A stretch of 20,791 nt of DNA from Deltaproteobacteria bacterium (GTDB lineage Bacteria > JAEEML01). The stretch lies in the NCBI GenBank assembly GCA_016283195.1, contig JAEEML010000149.1, forward strand, positions 1 through 20,791, written 5' to 3'. The position numbers and the translations under genes were made by a program. Below, in pieces: positions 14,382 to 20,791 of the stretch. Under the pieces are notes generated by a model. It saw only the letters and a program-made list of their open reading frames with translations, was not told the origin of the DNA and did not search any database. Numbering within the stretch: position 1 is the stretch's first letter; each line of letters opens with the position of its first letter.

Positions 14382-15002
14382 CTAGAATTTCTCCCAATGA
14401 ATGCGGCTTTCGTCGAATTTGTCTTTGGGCTCGCCTTGGCCGGCCGGGTAGCCGAGCGGAATAATGCTAAAGGGCACGGTTCCCGCCGGGAGCTCTAAAA
14501 ATTCGCTGATGGCTTTTACTCTTTCATCTACAGAATAAACGCCCACCCACACGGCGCCTAGGCCTTTGCTGTGAGCAGAGAGCAGAATATTTTCGGTAAC
14601 GGCGCTCATATCTTGAATCCAAAAGGCCTTTTCCATGCCTGGCTGACTTAAATCAACTGTCGCGAGCGGGATAATGGCGGCGCTGGCCGAAAGGAGCATT
14701 TTGGCGTGCGGATGGGCGGCGGCAAGAGCTTTTAGGCGTTCTTTTTGGGTAATCACCACAAAAGACCAGGGGCGCCTGTCCATAGCCGAAGGGGCAGCCA
14801 TGCCGGCTTTCAATATATCTGTGAGAACATTTTGGGGAATTTCCGCACCCTCTTTAAAGGAGCGCACACTTAAACGGGTTAAAATGGCTTCTTCGGCACT
14901 CATTTTGGCCTCCTGAGTGGTTTTAACATTTTCCGGGCATTTGCTTTGGCAGGCTGCGAAAGCCATAAGTGGTGCCAAAAGTAAAAACAAGGCTTTTTTC
15001 AT
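14382..15002 (-). CDS. Nitroreductase-family flavoprotein with lipoprotein signal
   Basis: FMN-dependent NAD(P)H oxidoreductase fold, substrate unknown. 206 residues. Signal MKKALFLLLAPLMAFAA with C18 as a possible lipidated cysteine, a short linker, then the nitroreductase domain from about 34. Seen: ILTRLSVRSFKEGAEIP (40-56) with the phosphate-binding R-x-SVR-x-F pattern, AGMAAPSAMDRRPWSFVVI (66-84), the AVTENILLSAHSKGLGAVWV helix and strand (134-153), and IIPLGYPAGQGEPKD (180-194). The start at 15002 has AAGGA 6 bases upstream; a Met 13 codons earlier (15041) would bury the signal. An internal AGGAGG (14909-14914) with ATG at 14901-14903 opens MSAEEAILTRLS, the normal start of a cytosolic nitroreductase. 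Both a membrane-anchored and a cytosolic form are possible. It converges on dnaJ and diverges from the receptor genes. Confidence 0.87.
   Translation of the reverse strand: MKKALFLLLAPLMAFAACQSKCPENVKTTQEAKMSAEEAILTRLSVRSFKEGAEIPQNVLTDILKAGMAAPSAMDRRPWSFVVITQKERLKALAAAHPHAKMLLSASAAIIPLATVDLSQPGMEKAFWIQDMSAVTENILLSAHSKGLGAVWVGVYSVDERVKAISEFLELPAGTVPFSIIPLGYPAGQGEPKDKFDESRIHWEKF
14901..14914 (-). promoter_or_regulatory. Internal ribosome site and start within the nitroreductase gene
   Basis: On the minus strand AGGAGG (14914-14909), 5 bases (CCAAA) and ATG (14903-14901) are in frame. They lie at the junction of the lipoprotein leader and the catalytic domain. Spacing and sequence are near ideal, better than the site of the outer start. 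Confidence 0.45.
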
Positions 15003-15271
15003 TTCTTTTCCTTTTCTCCGGCATTTAGAGGTGGCCGGCAACCATTAACTGCTTAGTCTATTTAATTAGCACGATTTTGTAAAAATTTTCTATATTGCCA
15101 AATGTATCAAATTATAATAAGCCCGCTTTCAAGGTATGCTTTGGGGGTGCCGTAAAATTTTATAGGGATAGTTTTTTTATGCGCTGCGAAATGGTTTGGT
15201 AGAATAGTTAACTGATGAGTATTTAAAAACTTTTTGCCGGCGCTTGTTCTATAGATGGTAGGAAAAGCAAA
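15003..15271. other. Divergent intergenic region between nitroreductase and the first chemoreceptor
   Basis: A 269-base AT-rich spacer with no gene visible. It holds a perfect TATAAT on the plus strand (15113-15118) but no matching -35 at 16-18 bases. It also holds a 10-base palindrome, TAAAATTTTA (15153-15162). On the minus strand TTGGCA with CAAAAT at 16 bases might serve the nitroreductase gene. I found no sigma-28 (TAAA-N15-GCCGATAA) or sigma-54 site for the chemoreceptor genes. Confidence 0.4.
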
Positions 15272-17344
15272 ATGAATAACGAACAATACGATATTACTTT
15301 GAAAAAGAGGGAAACGCTCAAATATCTGACTACTCGTGTACTTATGGTTTTTACTCTGCTTGGCGGACTGCTAATAAGTGTTTTAGCCATGAACTATATG
15401 GGCTATGTGGCTACCTCCTTTAATGCCCAGCTGGCTGCCCGTTTTGTCTCTTTATTGGCTCCGGGGATGGAGCGCATTTTAGCCGAAAGCGGTGAGGCGG
15501 AAAGAATCACCGCTGAGCTTGGGCGCTTGCAAGAACTGGAATTTATTTACTATAGTGCCCTTGTTGATGCAGATGGCAATGCTTTTGCTGAATGGCTGCG
15601 CCCCGGTGCGGCGCCTATTTTTAAGGCTAAAGCGGCTAAAAATATTGCCGATGGTGTCTTAGAGCGCAAGGGTAAAGCTTTTTATTTGAAAATAGCCCTT
15701 AAAGAGGGTAGCAAGTATAGCATTCTTTTCGGTATTGATGCCACCGGTATGATGATGTCTAACTTTGGTAAATTTAAATATTTTTATCTCTGGTTCTTTT
15801 TAGCGCTCTCACTGGTGGGCTTTGGCGCTATATATTTTGCCAATAAGCACCTTATCCGCCCGCTTACCGGTGTTGGTGATTATGCTGCCGAAATACTCAC
15901 TAAAAACGATTTGACAATTACTCTCCCCAAAGAGAGCGAGACGGAAATAGGCCAACTGGCCGCCGTTATTAATACGCTGACGGCTAAAATACGCCATACG
16001 CTATTGGCTTTAAAAGATACCTGCAGAGCTTTTGAAGAGATAGTGAATGATTTGGGAAATTCCGGCGATACCGTCACCAAAGGTTCGGAGATTATTGAGC
16101 GGCATAGTGATAATACTATGAGTAAAATGGCAGAACTTGCCGATTCTTTCGGAAAAGTTTCGGCCAAATTGCAGGAGCTTACAGCGCAAACCGAGCGCGG
16201 CTCCACCACTGTTTACGAAATGAGCCAAGTAAATCAGGAAGTTTTTGGCAATGTTACGGCTATGAGCGCGGCGGTGGCGGAATCTATAGCCGCTACTCAC
16301 CAAATGACCGAAGCCATTCAAAAAACAGGCGATTATGTAAAGCAGCTCAATACCGATATTGAAAGCGTCAATAGCTCCATGAATCGTTTGGATTCCTCTA
16401 TTGCCCTGGAGGAAAAGAGTGCCAAGGATTCCATAGAGCTTTCAAAGGAGCTTAGTATTAATTCCGATAACGGTTTGCACGCTTTAAGGGAAACCATCAA
16501 AGGAATTGGCAAAATCAAAAAAAGTTCACATGAAACGGCCAGAGTTATTACTACTCTCGGCGAACATGCCATGAATATCGGTAATATTCTCCATGTGATA
16601 GAAGATGTTACCAAGCAGACAAACCTTTTAGCCTTAAACGCTGCTATTATCTCGGCTCAGGCCGGAGAGCATGGGCGGGGATTTGCTGTTGTCGCTAATG
16701 AAATAGGAGCGCTGGCCGGGCGCACTAAAGATTCCACTAAAGAAATCGCCGATCTGATTAACGCCATCCAGGATGAAGCCCAAAAAGCCGTTGCGGCTAT
16801 GGAGGAGAGCAATTTAACCATTGAGCAGGGCGCTCATGTTGGTGTGCAGGCGGCAAAAGCCTTTGATAAATTGAGAGAATCAGCCGATAAATCAGCCGTT
16901 TTGGCTAAATCCCTGTCGGCAGCTACTACCGAGCAGGCCGGCGATGTTAAAGCGGTAACCGAAGCCATTAAAACGATAACCTCCATGGTTGGTGAAATCA
17001 ATAGAGCCTCGATAAGTCAGGCCAAAGAGGCCGAAGCTCTAAATGAGAGCACTGGTAAAATGCACCTTTTAAACGAGCAAGTGGCACGTTCGAGTGAAGA
17101 GCAGGCTAAATCGGCTCAGGATGTTTTAAAAGCCATCAAAAATATTTCCGAGGTGGCCAATTTGGTAAGTAGCAGCCAAAAAGCTCAGACAGAGAGCACC
17201 AAACTGGCTGTCGTTACGGTTAATGATGTTGATAATTATGTGAAATCACAAAATGATTCAGCGCATGATCTTACTGCCGCTATTAACGAAATAAATCAGC
17301 AAATCGGCAAGCTTTCGCAATATACCGGCGAGTTTAAAATATAA
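15272..17344 (+). CDS. Methyl-accepting chemotaxis protein, receptor 1 of a tandem array
   Basis: Transmembrane chemoreceptor that signals through CheW and CheA. 690 residues. TM1 about 22-44; a compact extracytoplasmic sensor about 45-169 with [14 protein letters not shown] (95-108, a PAS/Cache-like strand pattern); TM2 170-190; HAMP about 191-243; then a long coiled-coil signalling domain. Methylation-type helix near 336-352; hairpin tip [20 protein letters not shown] (449-468) followed by [17 protein letters not shown]; second methylation-type helix [19 protein letters not shown] (607-625). The tip departs from the usual AAIEAARAGE: the normally conserved Glu and Arg are I460 and Q463. There is no NWETF-type tether; the protein ends TGEFKI. 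AGGA lies 8 bases before the start. Receptor 2 follows after 45 bases. Confidence 0.94.
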   Translation: MNNEQYDITLKKRETLKYLTTRVLMVFTLLGGLLISVLAMNYMGYVATSFNAQLAARFVSLLAPGMERILAESGEAERITAELGRLQELEFIYYSALVDADGNAFAEWLRPGAAPIFKAKAAKNIADGVLERKGKAFYLKIALKEGSKYSILFGIDATGMMMSNFGKFKYFYLWFFLALSLVGFGAIYFANKHLIRPLTGVGDYAAEILTKNDLTITLPKESETEIGQLAAVINTLTAKIRHTLLALKDTCRAFEEIVNDLGNSGDTVTKGSEIIERHSDNTMSKMAELADSFGKVSAKLQELTAQTERGSTTVYEMSQVNQEVFGNVTAMSAAVAESIAATHQMTEAIQKTGDYVKQLNTDIESVNSSMNRLDSSIALEEKSAKDSIELSKELSINSDNGLHALRETIKGIGKIKKSSHETARVITTLGEHAMNIGNILHVIEDVTKQTNLLALNAAIISAQAGEHGRGFAVVANEIGALAGRTKDSTKEIADLINAIQDEAQKAVAAMEESNLTIEQGAHVGVQAAKAFDKLRESADKSAVLAKSLSAATTEQAGDVKAVTEAIKTITSMVGEINRASISQAKEAEALNESTGKMHLLNEQVARSSEEQAKSAQDVLKAIKNISEVANLVSSSQKAQTESTKLAVVTVNDVDNYVKSQNDSAHDLTAAINEINQQIGKLSQYTGEFKI

Positions 17345-17389
17345 TTTTTGCGATACAAAGCGCTAGCGAATGAGATTTGAGGGAAAGCC

Positions 17390-19453
17390 ATGAGTGCTGT
17401 GCAAGATAAATTAGAAAACAGATTAGCTTTTAGAAAGCGTCTCAAATATGTTTTTGCTTCCAGAATCGGCGGTATAATCGGCGGTTTTGCGGTTATCGAT
17501 TCTTTAGTGCTCTTTTTTGTGGCCCTAAGTTATGGTGCTTTGGTGTACCAGGCTCAGGCGGTTAATGCCATGACATCCTTTATTACTCCTCACTTGGAGC
17601 TGGCACTGGATGGCGGCAGTGATGCGGAGCAGGTTCTCGGGAAATTTGCCGAGCTTTCTTTTGTCTCATATGCCTCTTTGACCGATAAACAAGGAAAAAC
17701 GGTGGCCGAATGGAAGCAGGAAGGCGGTGGGGACTCTTTTCATCACAGTTATGCCCGGCATATTGCGCCCGGTGATTATGAATTTACCGCTAACGGTATG
17801 TATAACCGCTTTAAAATTAAAGATTATAGCTTGGTTGTCGGCACCTCTATTTCTGAGACTATGGGGCGCAACTTAGCTAATTATTGGCTACTCTATCTGC
17901 TAATTGGCGTTTTGGTTATCGCTTTAATAGCGATTGTCTTTTATCTCTTTAATAAGAGAGTTTTAAATCCTTTGGTGGATATTACCAGCTATGCTACTAA
18001 AATTATTGATGAAAACGATCTTACTATAACTATTCCGGCGAGTTACAGAAATGAAATTGGCCGGGTGGCTAAGTGCATTAATTTGGTGATGGCTAAACTG
18101 CGCAATATTCTTCTTGGGCTCAGTGAGACTTGCCGGGCTTTTGAGGAGATAAACGGCAATTTGCAAAAAGCCGGAAGCGCTATTACAACCAATGCCGGCG
18201 CCATTCATCAAAGTATAGGTAGAGCCAGAGAAATAACCGGCGAACTGACCAAATCATTTGCCGATGTTTCCGGCAAGCTGGAAAATTTGGGGGCCCAGAG
18301 CGAGCGCGGATCCACCACAGTTTATGAGATGGGGCAGGTTAACGAGGAGGTTTATAACAATGTCACAGCTATGAGCAGCTCAGTTAATCATTCCATCGCC
18401 GCTATTGAGGAAATGACCGGCACCATTGAGCAAACTGCCGGATATGTTGAACAATTAAGTTCCGGTATAAGTGTTGTTACTGCCTCTATGGGGCGTCTTG
18501 ATACTTCTATAGCCGAAGAAGAAAAAGGGGCGCTTGATTCCATAGAAGTAGCCAAAGAGCTCTCCTTAAATGCCGCGAGCGGTATGGATGCTCTTAATGA
18601 GACCATTAAGGGCATAGGCGAAATTCAAAAGAGCTCCGCAGAGGCTACAAAAGTTATTGTCTCTTTGGGCAATCATGCCATGAATATCGGCAATATTCTC
18701 AGAGTGATAGATGATATTACCAAGCAAACTGGCCTGCTCGCCTTAAATGCGGCTATTATTTCCGCCGATGCCGGCGAGCATGGGCGCGGCTTTGCCGTTG
18801 TGGCCGAAGAAATCGGCGCTCTTGCCGGGCGTACCAAGGCTTCTACCAAAGAAATAGCCGGCCTCATCGCTACTATTCAAAGCGAAGCGCAAAAGGCCGT
18901 TGCGGTGATGGAAGAGAGCAATCTAACCATTAAACATGGGACCAAACTTGGTGCTGAGGCCGCCAGTGCTTTTGATAAACTCAAAGCATCGGCCGATAAA
19001 TCGACCTTACAAGCAAAAGCCCTGGCAGCGGCCACCAGTGAGCAGACGGCCGATGTGGCGGCCGTTAATAAAGCTATCGCGGTAATAAGCAGCACGGTGG
19101 ATGAACTCAATAATTTTGCTGCTCGCCAAGCCGAAGAAGCGGCTACCATGAATAAAGCGGCCGCTAAGATGAATTTGCTCAATCAGCAAGTGGCCCATTC
19201 CAGTGAGGAACAGGCCCGTTCGGCTAAAGATGTTTTAAAGGCTATAGAAAATATTTCCTCCATGACTTCTATGGTCAAAGAGCAGCAGGAAGCGCAGATA
19301 GAGAGCACTAATGAAGCTGTGCAAGCTGTTGATTTTGTAAATAAAAACGCCCTAACTCAAGGAGAGGCCGCCGAGAAACTGGTGAGCATTATTGAGGCAA
19401 TTAATAACCAGCTCTTGCAACTTGCGTCTTTTACCGGTGAATTTAAAATATAA
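17390..19453 (+). CDS. Methyl-accepting chemotaxis protein, receptor 2 of a tandem array
   Basis: 687-residue paralogue of the preceding receptor. TM1 about 28-53, sensor about 54-164 with [13 protein letters not shown] (96-108), TM2 about 165-187, HAMP about 188-240. The core keeps [11 protein letters not shown] (304-314), the methylation-type [16 protein letters not shown] (335-350), tip [20 protein letters not shown] (446-465) and [19 protein letters not shown] (604-622). It ends TGEFKI like receptor 1. The tip again lacks the conserved Glu and Arg, here I457 and D460, and the conserved Asn after QT is G448. The sensor is much more diverged from receptor 1 than the core, which suggests duplication followed by change of ligand. 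GAGGG lies 7 bases upstream of the ATG. The 45-base gap has no clear terminator, so genes 1 and 2 are probably co-transcribed. Confidence 0.94.
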   Translation: MSAVQDKLENRLAFRKRLKYVFASRIGGIIGGFAVIDSLVLFFVALSYGALVYQAQAVNAMTSFITPHLELALDGGSDAEQVLGKFAELSFVSYASLTDKQGKTVAEWKQEGGGDSFHHSYARHIAPGDYEFTANGMYNRFKIKDYSLVVGTSISETMGRNLANYWLLYLLIGVLVIALIAIVFYLFNKRVLNPLVDITSYATKIIDENDLTITIPASYRNEIGRVAKCINLVMAKLRNILLGLSETCRAFEEINGNLQKAGSAITTNAGAIHQSIGRAREITGELTKSFADVSGKLENLGAQSERGSTTVYEMGQVNEEVYNNVTAMSSSVNHSIAAIEEMTGTIEQTAGYVEQLSSGISVVTASMGRLDTSIAEEEKGALDSIEVAKELSLNAASGMDALNETIKGIGEIQKSSAEATKVIVSLGNHAMNIGNILRVIDDITKQTGLLALNAAIISADAGEHGRGFAVVAEEIGALAGRTKASTKEIAGLIATIQSEAQKAVAVMEESNLTIKHGTKLGAEAASAFDKLKASADKSTLQAKALAAATSEQTADVAAVNKAIAVISSTVDELNNFAARQAEEAATMNKAAAKMNLLNQQVAHSSEEQARSAKDVLKAIENISSMTSMVKEQQEAQIESTNEAVQAVDFVNKNALTQGEAAEKLVSIIEAINNQLLQLASFTGEFKI

Positions 19454-19654
19454 ATGGCACCATTAAGAAAAAACATAAAAATTTAACTGATATAGCGCAT
19501 ATTTTTCGCTATAAAATCGCCTTTTAAATCTTAAATTTTTAGATAGATCTATAGACAAAAGGCTTTTCTTTAGATATAAGCCGTAGCTGCAAACGCTGCG
19601 GTGATAATAGCTGCCGCTCGTTCCCAAATTTTTTCCCACCAATTGGAGCCAATA
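19454..19654 (+). other. Leader region between receptors 2 and 3
   Basis: A 201-base AT-rich spacer. Besides the hairpin at 19491-19513 it holds a 10-base palindrome ATAGATCTAT (19543-19552). It also has a second hairpin, CCGTAGC (19581-19587) with GCTGCGG (19595-19601), 7 pairs including one T-G wobble, around a TGCAAAC loop. The second hairpin ends 53 bases before the receptor 3 start and could be part of its mRNA leader. I see no gene here. Confidence 0.4.
19491..19513 (+). terminator. Possible terminator after receptor 2
   Basis: TATAGCG (19491-19497), a 9-base loop and CGCTATA (19507-19513) form a 7-pair stem, 37 bases after the receptor 2 stop. The stem is AT-rich and no T-run follows it, so it may be a weak stop or an operator. 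Confidence 0.33.
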
Positions 19655-20791
19655 ATGCCTGAGAGTTCAATTAGCGCCCAAATTACCGAAAAGAAGAATA
19701 TACTTAAAACCCGTGTGGCCATTATTCTGTCGATAGTCGGTGTTATCGGTGCTTCTGTTATTGGTGCTATATCTCTGCCGGCTATGACTATGTCCTCGGT
19801 TATGTTAAATGCCGATATAGCTAAAGAGCATATTAATTATTTGGCTCCGGATCTTAGACGCGCTTTGGCCGGTGGCGATGCTGCGGCCATTGCCGCGGAG
19901 TTTGAAAAGACGCATTATCTCGATGATGTGGCCTACTTTGCTCTTGTTGATGGCCAGGATAATATTCTCGCTGATTGGCAAGCTGATAATACAGAGCAAA
20001 AATTCAGTGCCAAAGTGGTTAAAAGCTTAGAACCCGGCTCTTTAGAGCGGCTGGGCTGGGCCTATTATGCAAAAATACCGCTTGAAGACAAGGAAGGGCA
20101 CGCTATTGTCATTGGCCTTGATTTTGCCGGCATCATGGCGGAACAGCTCTCGCAATTTGGTTCATTTTACCTCTTCTTTGTCTTTTTTGTGTCCACTGTT
20201 ATGTACATTGTTTTTTATCAATCGTCTAAGTATATGGCCGATCCGCTGGTGCGAGTAAGTGACTATTTGAGCGAAATTTTGCAAAAAAGCGATCTCACTC
20301 GCCTGCATAAGATAGAATCCAAAACCGAGATTGGTAAGATAACGTTGGTGGTTAACACCATTACTTTAAAAATGCGCAATATGCTTTTAGCTCTTAAAGA
20401 TACTTGCGAAAAATTTACCGAGGTAGTTAAGGAGCTTGGCGATTCCGGTGATAACATCTCCAAAGATACGGTTACTATTAAGCAAAGTACGGTGGGAGCC
20501 AACAAAAAAATGGCTGAGCTCACCAGCTCTTTCTTTGAAGTTACCGCCAAATTGCGCGATCTCTCGGCGGAGAGCGAGCGCGGCTCCACCACAGTTTACG
20601 AGATGAGCCAGGTAAATCAGGAAGTTTTTGATAATGTCACGGCTATGAGCAGCGCAGTAACGCAGTCTATAGCCGCTATAGAAGAGATGACTGGCGCAAT
20701 AGAAAAGACTTCCGGCCATGTGAGCCGCTTAAATAATGATATAGAAAGTGTTAATTCGGCTATGCAGCGGCTGGATAGCTCAATAGCCATA
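19655..20791 (+). CDS. Methyl-accepting chemotaxis protein, receptor 3 of a tandem array, cut by window edge
   Basis: Third chemoreceptor paralogue; 379 codons are visible and the frame is open at the window end. The start MPESSISAQITEKKNILKTR has GGAG 6 bases upstream. TM1 about 21-44; sensor about 45-169 with ALVDGQDNILADW (96-108); TM2 about 170-189; HAMP about 190-243; then the same early core as receptors 1 and 2, with [19 protein letters not shown] and the methylation-type [16 protein letters not shown]251 follows the HAMP domain at the same place as in receptor 1. The tip and C-terminus lie beyond the window, so the tip change cannot be checked here. The 201-base leader suggests its own promoter. 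Confidence 0.92.
   Translation, partial: MPESSISAQITEKKNILKTRVAIILSIVGVIGASVIGAISLPAMTMSSVMLNADIAKEHINYLAPDLRRALAGGDAAAIAAEFEKTHYLDDVAYFALVDGQDNILADWQADNTEQKFSAKVVKSLEPGSLERLGWAYYAKIPLEDKEGHAIVIGLDFAGIMAEQLSQFGSFYLFFVFFVSTVMYIVFYQSSKYMADPLVRVSDYLSEILQKSDLTRLHKIESKTEIGKITLVVNTITLKMRNMLLALKDTCEKFTEVVKELGDSGDNISKDTVTIKQSTVGANKKMAELTSSFFEVTAKLRDLSAESERGSTTVYEMSQVNQEVFDNVTAMSSAVTQSIAAIEEMTGAIEKTSGHVSRLNNDIESVNSAMQRLDSSIAI

Noticed and set aside
15042-15271. A flagellar sigma-28 promoter before receptor 1, suggested by TAAAAACTTTTTGCCGGC
   Set aside because: TAAA and GCCG are only 8 bases apart instead of about 15, and GATAA is missing.
19560-19654. A c-di-GMP (GEMM-type) riboswitch before receptor 3, suggested by GCAAACGCTGCGG
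   Set aside because: Only a few bases resemble the conserved core; the second conserved GCAAAGCC-like loop and the tetraloop-receptor layout are absent.
1-20791. CRISPR arrays, tRNA or rRNA genes, insertion sequences, phage genes
   Set aside because: No regularly spaced repeats, no tRNA-like or rRNA text, and no transposase or integrase motif were seen on either strand.

Overview
The window looks like chromosomal DNA of a Fibrobacterota-type bacterium, probably an anaerobic gut or fibre-degrading lineage. The main clues are two predicted lipoproteins with the FISUMP domain (Fibrobacter succinogenes major paralogous domain), a V/A-type ATPase operon in place of an F-type one, a rubrerythrin for anaerobic peroxide defence, and moderate GC with good Shine-Dalgarno sites. 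A Bacteroidota-like or other FCB-group relative cannot be excluded. I see no rRNA, tRNA, CRISPR array, phage gene or insertion sequence.

Layout. Bases 1-8308 are one long minus-strand block. It is a seven-gene V-type ATPase operon, transcribed E, DUF2764, A, B, D, I, K with gaps or overlaps of a few bases. Directly downstream is a WbpA-like UDP-sugar dehydrogenase cut by the window edge. The gene order is the compact bacterial type also known from Chlamydia and Borrelia, and subunit K carries the residues of a Na+-binding site. Bases 8588-12366 hold a FISUMP lipoprotein, a zinc-ribbon methyltransferase with a non-standard SAM motif, a divergent Lgt (prolipoprotein diacylglyceryl transferase), and a convergent EGF-like/FISUMP/EGF-like lipoprotein. 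The methyltransferase and lgt share a diverged intergenic repeat that looks like a promoter. Bases 12538-14297 carry a rubrerythrin with rubredoxin-type sites at both ends, followed 5 bases later by dnaJ. Bases 14382-15002 encode a nitroreductase-family protein with a lipoprotein signal, reading towards dnaJ across a hairpin-bearing repeat-like spacer. From 15272 to the right edge there are three tandem methyl-accepting chemotaxis receptors, the last incomplete. They share compact sensor domains and a nearly uniform signalling core.

Themes. Three predicted lipoproteins sit around a non-canonical Lgt, which suggests attention to the outer surface. The rubrerythrin-dnaJ pair suggests peroxide stress and protein rescue. 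Two genes (rubrerythrin and nitroreductase) have an internal AGGAGG-ATG exactly where an added N-terminal module ends, so each may make two proteins. The two complete chemoreceptors lack the charged pair that joins receptor trimers in E. coli Tsr. No wholly new system is proven. The best candidates for a second look are the receptor array, the EGF-like/FISUMP lipoprotein, the shared promoter repeat and the two dual-start genes.
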